From positions 1 through 17,548 of the forward strand of contig CALUJT010000286.1 of the NCBI GenBank assembly GCA_944321005.1: a stretch of DNA of 17,548 bases, in the 5' to 3' direction. Shown here piece by piece: positions 5,491-13,338 of this stretch. The notes under the pieces were generated by a model. The model made no database searches, was not told where the DNA came from, and saw only the letters and a program-made list of their open reading frames with translations. Each line of letters starts with the position of its first letter. Position 1 is the stretch's first letter. The stretch is from an uncultured Atopobiaceae bacterium. Its GTDB lineage: Bacteria; Actinomycetota; Coriobacteriia; Coriobacteriales; Atopobiaceae. The position numbers were made by a program, and so were the translations under genes.

Positions 5491-8047
5491 TTCACTGCCG
5501 CCCTCAGCCTGTCGGACCAGTCCCGCACCTTGTCGGCGTCGTCGAACCAGTACTCGCGAAGCAGGGGTATCAGCTCGTATTCCACTATCGCGGGCAGGCG
5601 GTCGTCGACGTCCTCGGGGGTCAGGTTGCAGAGGAAGCTGCGCCCGATGCAGAAGCCATCTCCGAGCGACTCGTCCTCGGCAATCCTCCCGTTGAGGTCG
5701 ACGACGCAGCGCACGAGCCTGTCGAACCTTTCGCTGTACAGGCCGTCCTGGTAGGCGCGGAAGCCCTCCGACGAGAAGCCGGGCCTCAGGTCGAAGAATG
5801 CGAAGCGGCGCCTGAGCGCGTAGTCCAACATGGCGAGCGAGCGGTCCGCCGTGTTCATCATGCCGATGATGTACACGTTCTCCGGCACGTGGAAGAGCTC
5901 GTCGGAGTACAGGAGCCTCAGCTTGTGCTTGGCCCCGCGCTTGTCGGCCTCGATGAGCATGAAGAGCTCGCCGAAGATCTTGGAGAGGTTGCCGCGGTTG
6001 ATCTCGTCGATAACGAAGAAGTAGTCGTTGTCGAGGTCGTCGGCCGCCTCCCGGCAGAAGGTGTAGAAGGCGCCCTTCCTGAGCTCGAACCCCGTGGAGG
6101 ACGGACGGAAGCCCATGACGAAGTCCTCGTAGCTGTAGCTCTGGTGGAACTGCACCATGGTGACCCTGGTCGAGTCCTTCACGCCCATCATTGAGTACGC
6201 TAGTCGCTTGGCGAGGAAGGTCTTGCCCACCCCCGGGGCGCCCTGGAGGATCACGTTCCTCTTGGCGCGCAGGAGCCCCACGAGCTGGTCGTAGGCGCCG
6301 GCGTCGACGTAGACCTCGGACAGGAAGTCGTCCCGGACGTAGGGCTTGTACTCCACCGCGGGCTCGTCGGGCTCCGGCTCGGCTCGTCGGGCTCCGGCTC
6401 CGTGGTTTCGTCCTCGAAGAACGAGGCCAGCTCCGCGAGGAAGTCCGTGTAGTCGCTCACGTCTGTGAGGGTCTTCATGGCGAACTTCTCGGTGGTCTGC
6501 CAGGTGCCCTTGTGGGTCCACCTGACCCGCCTGCGGTTCGGGTACTCAGGGTTGTTATCAGGGTCGTACTCGTAGGGTCCCTCTACCACGCTGCGCCCGA
6601 TGATCTGTTGCATGCCGCGCTTGGCGTAGACGACGTCGCCCTCCTTGAGCTCACGTGAGAACTGCCAGACCGCGTGCGCGGAGTTCTTCTGCGAGGTCTC
6701 CTGTCCGTTCGCCTCGACAAGCGCCAGGCGCATCTCCTCCTTGCTCGCGTAGTCGGAGAGGTCGCCGATCTCGTCCCAGCCGAGCGCCATCACTCCGTCG
6801 GCGTAGAACTCCTCCCACATCGATGCCTTCTCGCCGGGTGCGTAGAGCCAGTAGTGCACGGTCGGCGTGTCGTCGTCGCCAAGAGAGCTTGTGCTCTTGA
6901 CATAAAGCTCGACGCCGGAGAGGTCGGCCGCCCTGGCAGCCTCCTCCAGCTCCGGTCTCAGCTTCCAGACGTAGCTGCCGTCCTCGCCCTTCCCCGCCTG
7001 GCGCCCGACGTAGAGGATGGGCCACAGACGGGAGTTCTCGCTGTCGTCCGCAACGGTCGGGCAACCGGTCGCCTTCTGCACGCGATTGGCGAGGCCCTGC
7101 GAGCCGCCGTTGTAGTAGTTCGCCGTCTCGCCGTACTTCTTCGCGAGCTGCGTGCACGTCGCCGCACCGCCGTAGTCGAGCATCCGCGCGAGTATCGTCC
7201 TGCCGACCTCGCCGAACACCTCGTCGTCGGCGACGAGCTCCGCCCACCGCTCGGACGTGATGCCCGGGTCGTACTTGTCCCTTGCCGGCCACCACTCCGC
7301 GAGCCGCTTGTTGACCTCCTCCGATACGTCCCAGGCCCGGTTCGAGAACTCGGGAAGCGTGCGGTAGGGGTACGGTCCTTCGGCAAGCACATCCCTCACC
7401 CTGTCGCAGAGGGCGAGGTAGTCCTCCCCTTTCGGGAGCCCCTTGAGCTTGCCAACCGTGTTCGCGATGTCGGATGGCATTGCGTCGGGCTCGCAGATGT
7501 ACCAGCGGTTGCGAGAGTCGAGGTTGAGGAACCTGTGGGGCCTCATCCAGTAGAGTCCCATCGTAAGGTTCCACTTGATGCCCTTCTGTGCGCGGGCCCT
7601 GTCGAAGGCCTCGCAGAACGCCACCCTGGTGCGCTCGCTGTCCTCGCCGTCGAGGGCGAGCGCCGTCTCGAAGAGTTCCCACAGGTGGTCGATGTCGTGC
7701 TCGCCGCGCTCGTCGCCGAAGCGGTAAAACGTCGCCGCTAAGTTGTTGAGCACTGGGATCCCCGCGAACTCCTGGGGCTGTGCCGCTCGGACGCCCAGCT
7801 CCTCTGCGAGGCCCTTGATGATGAGCTTTCGGTTGTCCTCGGTGATGCCCTTGTTGAAGAGGCCGAACACGGTGAACGGGTCGATGTCTTCCGGTAGCTT
7901 GCCGTGCTCGAGGGTTGGAAGCTTTATCCCTATTCGCTGATAGGTGGAGATGATTCGCTCCAGGAGCTCTTGCCTCCCGTCCTTGAACTCGAGAAGCGCG
8001 TCGGCAAACTCTGAATAGAAGCCGATCCAGGTGTATCGGTCATTCAT
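5487..8047 (-). pseudogene. mcrB: McrB-like EVE/AAA+ protein, frameshifted by a 20-bp duplication
   Basis: GTP/ATP-driven motor and DNA-recognition subunit of a type IV (McrBC) restriction system. From ATG 8047 (AGGGAG upstream) the frame encodes a helical N-terminal region (WIGFYSEFADALLEFKDGRQ), then an EVE/PUA-like domain at about residues 398-512 (VHYWLYAP, GDVVYAKRG, RRRVRW) typical of modified-base readers. At residue 556 it shifts frame. The AAA+ part lies in the next frame: Walker A GAPGVGKT, Walker B FFVIDEINRG, sensor MNTADRS, arginines RRRF, ending at 5487. Removing one copy of the 20-bp repeat at 6361-6400 joins the frames exactly (EPEPDEPAVEYKPY), giving about 846 aa. As it stands the first frame ends at 6251 without the motor. 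A GTG just after the break could start a motor-only product but has no good ribosome site. Confidence 0.85.
6361..6400. repeat. Exact 20-bp tandem duplication inside mcrB
   Basis: GGCTCGTCGGGCTCCGGCTC occurs twice head to tail (6361-6380, 6381-6400). Each unit itself contains GGCTC three times, which favours slippage. Twenty is not a multiple of three, so two copies shift the frame; one copy (or four) restores it. It encodes the Pro/Glu-rich linker between the EVE-like and AAA+ domains. Confidence 0.95.
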
Positions 8048-8089
8048 TCTGGCTCCCTAAAGGCTGCACGATACCATTAATACAATCAG

Positions 8090-9943
8090 TTACTCCACGT
8101 ACCACTTCTCTGAAATATGAGCACTAGCGCTGTCTGTCGGCGGGTTTGCAGCCTCTATGCGAGTCAACGTCGGTAGATTGATTGCCGTGCCGAAGACCAG
8201 CGCAGTGCCTGTCTGTAGATAGGTCAGCCTCTCGATAATCGACCTATTGACATAAGGGACCATTCTGCTGAGATATTGAAGGTCATCGGGATTCTGTACT
8301 CGATGGATAATGAAGTTGCTGCATTGCGAGACGACCGTTTTTGACAGCTCGCTTGGCCTCTGTGATGAGACGCCGAGCAGCAGACCGTATTTCCTGCCCT
8401 CTTTTGCGAGTCTCTCAAAGATGTCATAACCGACGGCGCCGTAGCTAATCTCGTTCTTAATGTATCGGTGCGCCTCTTCGACTACCAAGTTTATGGGCCT
8501 CTCCGCCTTAGCTGGGCGCAACTTCACGTGATCGAGGAGAAGCTTAGCGAGAACCTTGGTCACGACTTCACCCGATGCATCGTCGACCGAGCTGATGTCA
8601 ATGTTCACGACCTGAGCCGTACCAAGCAGATCATCAAGATAGCTATCGAGGTCAGTGAATGTGGTCTTGTCAAGGAGGTCCTGGCCCACCCCCTCAGCAA
8701 GGCTTTGGAGTCTCGTGAGCAACGTTGCCGTGTACTCTTGGATCCTTGCAGTGCTCACGCTTCCCTCGTACATGACTGCAAACTCTACTGCTTGCACGAA
8801 CTCTTCGAGTGTGTATGGCACGGGCTCCTTGGCACCTGTTGCGTCCATCAGGCTCGGCTGAAGCTTTGAGCTTAGATATGCGATAGCGCTTCCCTCATCC
8901 CTGAACTTTCCGTAATCGACGTTGAGCCATTGGCGTAGTTTTCCCGCATCTATAGTTCTAGGTGCAAGTACACCGGAGCCGAAGGTGGACAGTATCGCAA
9001 TTGACTTGTCTGCTTTGGATGGCGTCGAGTCAGAGCTCCTGAGGACTCCGAGAATTGCACTTGCCACCATGTGCTCTTTCAAGGTGTCGTTTCCATTGGG
9101 ACCGTAGAAGAGCCTCGCGATTCCAACAGCGCGCCTCAATAGTGGGAGCTGGGTCTTCTCAGAGGCGTGCAGCATGATTGCCCAGTCATCTGGCGTGAGC
9201 GCCCAAACGGGAATGACAAAGCGTTCGTCCCCACCTGTCCCCGCTACGGTGAACTCTCGCACCTCTATGGCTCTGTTCACCTTCGTGATATCAGAGAGAG
9301 CTTTCGAGTATTCGCCGTTCGAGTCGATAATGATTATCCTAGCACCACGTGCCGAGTAGTCCTCCTTGGAGAAGATCGTCTGAATGAGCCTGGCCACCGT
9401 GTTCGATTTGCCCGCGCCGGTGTTTCCGAAGACTGCGAAGTGACCGCCGAAGAACCTGTCAATACTGACCCTGACCGCATAGTCGGGGAATACGACCGAT
9501 CTCCCTACCTCGAGCTGTGTCAATCGCGTGAGTGGCTTTCCATCACTGTCAACACTAACTTGCTCCTCGGAGGAGTCGACCTCAAGCATGATCCGTAAAT
9601 CCGCCTCAGAGATGATACTGATATCCGAGTAGATCTGAGGCATCTTCGAGACGCCGAAGCTAAAGCTGCCCATGACGATCTCGCCTAGAAGACCAAGTAT
9701 GACCTGCCTTCTGTTGTTCGCTCGAGAGAGCTGCCCTGACCCCATCAATGCTTGGTCAGACACACCGACTATCTCAGCTATGACAGTTCTGCTCGACTCG
9801 CGGATAGTCACATATGCGCCGACCTCACCAACAAATCGCGTTCCGTCTGACGTGTTCACATAAGAGCCAAGATCATCGAAGAGCTCCCCTACTATAGAGC
9901 CGTTGGATATCGAAACCAAGCGTCCGATGGACCTGCTACTCAT
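8090..9943 (-). CDS. herA: HerA-type hexameric ATPase, partner of SIR2
   Basis: A 617-aa FtsK/HerA-superfamily ATPase. The N-terminal about 120 residues resemble the HAS beta-barrel of HerA. In the numbering from ATG 9943, Walker A GNTGAGKS is at 173-180, followed by the family's IIIDSNGEY strand. The Walker B-like VVEEAH (about 487-492) and the SSQRPSEL motif (about 526-533) come next, and the C-terminal helices end at EKWYVE. HerA with a SIR2 partner is an established antiphage pair in which HerA assembles with the NAD-consuming SIR2 protein. I chose ATG 9943 because homology starts at MSSRSIGRLVS and it overlaps the sir2 stop by 8 bp (ATGAGTAG); an ATG at 9994 would add 17 residues. GC content is visibly lower than in brxL and pglZ. 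Confidence 0.9.
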   Translation of the reverse strand: MSSRSIGRLVSISNGSIVGELFDDLGSYVNTSDGTRFVGEVGAYVTIRESSRTVIAEIVGVSDQALMGSGQLSRANNRRQVILGLLGEIVMGSFSFGVSKMPQIYSDISIISEADLRIMLEVDSSEEQVSVDSDGKPLTRLTQLEVGRSVVFPDYAVRVSIDRFFGGHFAVFGNTGAGKSNTVARLIQTIFSKEDYSARGARIIIIDSNGEYSKALSDITKVNRAIEVREFTVAGTGGDERFVIPVWALTPDDWAIMLHASEKTQLPLLRRAVGIARLFYGPNGNDTLKEHMVASAILGVLRSSDSTPSKADKSIAILSTFGSGVLAPRTIDAGKLRQWLNVDYGKFRDEGSAIAYLSSKLQPSLMDATGAKEPVPYTLEEFVQAVEFAVMYEGSVSTARIQEYTATLLTRLQSLAEGVGQDLLDKTTFTDLDSYLDDLLGTAQVVNIDISSVDDASGEVVTKVLAKLLLDHVKLRPAKAERPINLVVEEAHRYIKNEISYGAVGYDIFERLAKEGRKYGLLLGVSSQRPSELSKTVVSQCSNFIIHRVQNPDDLQYLSRMVPYVNRSIIERLTYLQTGTALVFGTAINLPTLTRIEAANPPTDSASAHISEKWYVE

Positions 9944-11144
9944 TGGTCTGTCCTGTCTCGCGAGCATCATCTTGGGCCACCATGACGCCACCATCGGGTT
10001 CGAGGCCGAGCACCCTGCTTAGATTCTTGGCAACTTCTCTAACCCTCAGCTCTTCTAATAGCTCATCGCTTGCGTTGGGGAACACCTTGTTCACGAGGTT
10101 GCTAAAGTAGTGAATCTTATCCTTCGAGTTGATGATGACGATGCGACTGTCGCCAAGCTCGTTCAGCTTGTTGATGTTCTCACTGCTGCCGAACACCACC
10201 AACCTGAACGTTGGTACCGCGAGAGCGTTATATATCAGTCTGTTAATATGTTCGTCACCAAAGCTGTAGCCCATGACAATGAGGACGCTGTTGTTCTGCA
10301 GAAGAGCATTCTCCATCGACCTGAAAAGGTCTGAGTATGGCGTCATGAGTGTGCTTCTGTCTTTGAGGGGGGTAGGGTAGATCATCACCGTCTGGTCATC
10401 CGCGATGCCAGTGTAGTCGACCTCCCTGACGTCATCAGTTTCATCCCTGATCCAACTAACCGAGCCATGTAGCTTGTAGAGGTTGAAGTAGTTTGGCACC
10501 CTTCCCCAAGCGTCCCTCGAAAGTCGCAGATCTTCGACAAGAGCATACCGGTAGCTTGCAGGGTCGAACGACCTGCGATATGTTCCGCTGAAGCCGTTGT
10601 TATAGGGGAATCTGAGGCTGTCAAGGGCTTGCTCTGCGTACAGGTCATAGTTAGTGGTAAATATGTTAATAGGTGCGCGCCTGCCCTGCGAGACGACCCC
10701 CTGGAAAAAGCCACGATAGAACGACGCGACCTCCTCACCCGACATTCCTCCTATAACGCTGGAACGTATGAACTCTCTTACAATCGACGCTTTCTCGTCA
10801 ATCGATGCATCCACCTCGGTAAGCCCATTCACCGTGGCCACCGCGTTAATCGTTCCAAGCATTGCCTCCAGGTTGCCATCAAAGAGGCCATTTACTTTGA
10901 CGCCCGCTATTTCAAAGTCGGGATAATGCTCGAAGAAGGACTTATATAGTCCCCACATGCCCGTGATGCCTTTTTCCTCGCCATCGACGAGATGGCTTGA
11001 GCAGCCCGCTCCGATAAGAAAGTTGAGCCTATCGAGCTGCAGATACTGTGCGACCTCAGCCCGTATCGTCTCGAGAGAAACCTCCTCCGCTGTCCCTCCA
11101 CAGATACGGTTCACCTTCTCATTCATGTCGATATCAGTCGCCAT
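9936..11144 (-). CDS. sir2: SIR2-family NAD-dependent defence protein, HerA partner
   Basis: A 402-aa protein with a SIR2 domain filling most of its length. Visible NAD-site motifs are FLIGAGCSS (Gly45-Ala46-Gly47), FTTNYD (Asn165, Asp167), KLHGSVSW (His226) and MGYSFGDEHIN (292-301). The catalytic Asn and His are both present, so NAD hydrolysis is plausible. In known SIR2-HerA systems NAD depletion halts phage growth at the infected cell's expense. GGAGG stands 8 bp before the ATG and begins 3 bases after the brxL stop, so it is translated from the BREX message. The last residues extend past the SIR2 fold as a charged tail, and the stop overlaps herA. Sequence composition matches herA and differs from the BREX genes. 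Confidence 0.9.
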   Translation of the reverse strand: MATDIDMNEKVNRICGGTAEEVSLETIRAEVAQYLQLDRLNFLIGAGCSSHLVDGEEKGITGMWGLYKSFFEHYPDFEIAGVKVNGLFDGNLEAMLGTINAVATVNGLTEVDASIDEKASIVREFIRSSVIGGMSGEEVASFYRGFFQGVVSQGRRAPINIFTTNYDLYAEQALDSLRFPYNNGFSGTYRRSFDPASYRYALVEDLRLSRDAWGRVPNYFNLYKLHGSVSWIRDETDDVREVDYTGIADDQTVMIYPTPLKDRSTLMTPYSDLFRSMENALLQNNSVLIVMGYSFGDEHINRLIYNALAVPTFRLVVFGSSENINKLNELGDSRIVIINSKDKIHYFSNLVNKVFPNASDELLEELRVREVAKNLSRVLGLEPDGGVMVAQDDARETGQTNE

Positions 11145-11157
11145 TTAGTACCTCCAA

Positions 11158-13323
11158 CTATTGCAAATCCAACGCCTTCTTCGCCGCGGCCACGGCGTCC
11201 CCGTCCGGGTAGAAGTCGGGGCTCACGCTACCCATGAGCTCGGCCGGCACCGTCTGCAGGCCCTGGATGCAGCCCAAGGGCAGCAGCACCTTCCTTGCAC
11301 CAGCCGCCTTGGCCACGCGGAAGATGGCCTCGAGGTCGCGCACCTCGTCCATCGTCCCCGAGAGGCGGATGGCGCCCGGTATCGCGAGCGACGGCGCCAC
11401 GGGCCGGTTGCACGCGGCCGAGCACAGCCCCACGAACTCGGCGAGAGAGACCTCGTCAGACGGCCCCTTGCCCTGCAGGTCGTTGTAGAAGAGCAGGTAG
11501 TCCTTGGTCTCCCTGCGCATGCCGGCGGCCACCCTTGCGGCGTTTCCCTCGAAGTAGCGGAACGCGGCATCCATACTCTCGCGCACGGCGCGCGAGTTGC
11601 CGATGCCCTCGGTCCTGAAACCGAAGTCACCCGCTACGGCCTTGTTCTCGAGCTTATACACTCCCCAGTCTCCGCCCGGCGCCCGCCCGATTCCGAAGAC
11701 GTGGCCCGGAAGCGGTGACCCCTCGGGGATGAGTGTCCCCTCCGACTGCTCGGGCACGCCCACCACCTGCGCAACGGACGGGTTCTCAACGTCCACGTAG
11801 CCCAGGTTGACGTCGATGAACTCAACGCCGGCCATGGTCTTGAGCTGCTCCTTGACGCGGCGCCTGCCCTCGATGGCATAGCGCAGAATCGCCTCGGCCT
11901 CGTCGCGGGACATCTCCCCCTCGGGGAACAGCAGCTTCGCCAGCCCCGAGAAGGTCTTCCTCACGCCGATCTCGTCGCGCGTGTTGAAGTCGCCGTTGAG
12001 CCGGAACCACCGGTCGAAGAGGTGCGTGTAGTCGCGCCGCCTCATCTCGCGGCAGAGCTCGGCCAGGCAGTCTGTGATGAGCCCGTAGTGCGCGGTCAGC
12101 AGGTCACCCCGCATCTTGGGCACCTCCCAGCCGGGCAGGTAGAAATGGATGCGGTCGAAGAACGCCGAGTCTTCGTTGAACTCGGGCGGGAACGGCTCGA
12201 AGAGGTGCGTGACCTTGAGCATGTTCTGCACGGTGTCGTTGATATTTCCCTCAAAGACCATAGAGGCGTCCGCGCTCACCTGGTCGCGCCCGCGCGCGAA
12301 GCTTCCCGAGGCCATGTAGTCCTTCAGTATCTGGATCGCGTTCGTGTCCTTGAAGCGCATGCCGGCCACCTCGTCGAAGGTGACGCAGTCCCAGCAGCCC
12401 ACGATGCCCGTGCGCTCGGCGAGCGTCGCCTTGCGGGAGGCATTGAGTCGCCCGAAAAGGTTGGCCGTAGTGGTCTGGCCTCCCGAGAGCAGGATTGCGT
12501 AGGGGCTGACTTCCTTGTAGATGTGGCTCTTGCCGGTGCCGCGGGGCCCCAGCTCGCAGAGGTTGTAGTTGCGCTCGGCCAGGGGCACCATGCGCTCGAG
12601 AAAGTGCATGCGCTGCCGCTCGTCAAGGGCCGCCGGCTCGTAGCCCGAGCTCCTGAGCAGCAGGTCACGCCACTCCTCGGCGGTGAAGCCCCGTCTCGCC
12701 TCGAGGATGGACTCCAGGTCGAGGTTGGGCATCTGGATGGGCCTCAGGCTCGCGATGCGGAACGGGCTGTCCGCCGGACCGTGGCCCCTGCCCTTCTTCC
12801 TCCTCGGCGCCGCGTCGAAGACGTCGGCGAGCGCGTCGTCGCCCTCCTCGCCGGGCCGCACGTACTCCATGCGCATGATGCACCAGATGCCGCCCTGCAG
12901 GATCTTGTCGTACTGACGCACGTACTCCTCCGGCATCACGATGGGCTCGATGGCGAGGCTCGCGAACGAGGCCACGTAGAGGTCCTCCCACTCGTCGAGC
13001 CTGGCCGACACCTTGTCGATGATGGTGTACTGCCCGAGCTCGCGCACGCGGCTCTTGATGGCCTCGCTCTCGTCGGGGCGCACGTAGTTCTCCGCCAGCA
13101 CGCGGCGTATGCGCGCCACGCCCTCCGCCAGCAGCTCGGGGTCGTCCGTGGAGCAGTACATGCCCAACAGGTACTCAAGCACGAAGGTGGGCACGTTCGC
13201 GCCGCGCCTCATGAGCGCGGTCAGGTCCTTGCGCACCACCTTGCCGCCCAGGCGCTCGAGGGCCTTCGCGTCGAGCAGGTCCATCGCGAGCTCGGGCAGG
13301 GCGCTGTTGTCGGTCTCGGCCAT
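11158..13323 (-). CDS. brxL: BREX protein BrxL, AAA+ with Lon-like C-terminal domain
   Basis: BREX effector with a helicase-like AAA+ ring, 721 aa, near the usual size. The N-terminal about 160 residues are the BrxL-specific DNA-binding part. A basic, low-complexity linker follows (RRKKGRGHG, 174-182). The AAA+ domain has Walker A GPRGTGKS (259-266), Walker B VTFDEVAG (314-321) and sensor EGNIN (358-362). The Lon-like domain occupies about 520-690. Its GPS motif holds a serine at 622, but the position aligned by eye with the catalytic lysine of Lon (LKEK) reads LEAI, so a Lon Ser-Lys dyad seems absent. The ATG has GGGAGG upstream and lies 15 bp after pglZ. It is the last BREX gene in the cluster. 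Confidence 0.95.
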   Translation of the reverse strand: MAETDNSALPELAMDLLDAKALERLGGKVVRKDLTALMRRGANVPTFVLEYLLGMYCSTDDPELLAEGVARIRRVLAENYVRPDESEAIKSRVRELGQYTIIDKVSARLDEWEDLYVASFASLAIEPIVMPEEYVRQYDKILQGGIWCIMRMEYVRPGEEGDDALADVFDAAPRRKKGRGHGPADSPFRIASLRPIQMPNLDLESILEARRGFTAEEWRDLLLRSSGYEPAALDERQRMHFLERMVPLAERNYNLCELGPRGTGKSHIYKEVSPYAILLSGGQTTTANLFGRLNASRKATLAERTGIVGCWDCVTFDEVAGMRFKDTNAIQILKDYMASGSFARGRDQVSADASMVFEGNINDTVQNMLKVTHLFEPFPPEFNEDSAFFDRIHFYLPGWEVPKMRGDLLTAHYGLITDCLAELCREMRRRDYTHLFDRWFRLNGDFNTRDEIGVRKTFSGLAKLLFPEGEMSRDEAEAILRYAIEGRRRVKEQLKTMAGVEFIDVNLGYVDVENPSVAQVVGVPEQSEGTLIPEGSPLPGHVFGIGRAPGGDWGVYKLENKAVAGDFGFRTEGIGNSRAVRESMDAAFRYFEGNAARVAAGMRRETKDYLLFYNDLQGKGPSDEVSLAEFVGLCSAACNRPVAPSLAIPGAIRLSGTMDEVRDLEAIFRVAKAAGARKVLLPLGCIQGLQTVPAELMGSVSPDFYPDGDAVAAAKKALDLQ

Positions 13324-13338
13324 AAAGGCCTCCCGTCA

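Noticed and set aside
3762..6194. 810-codon plus-strand open frame
   Set aside because: It runs antisense across the IS3 transposase and the mcrB/mcrC genes and crosses the IS ends, so it cannot be one real gene.
6251..6521. Programmed ribosomal frameshift joining the two mcrB frames
   Set aside because: No slippery heptamer with a downstream structure was evident. The exact 20-bp duplication explains the frame change fully.
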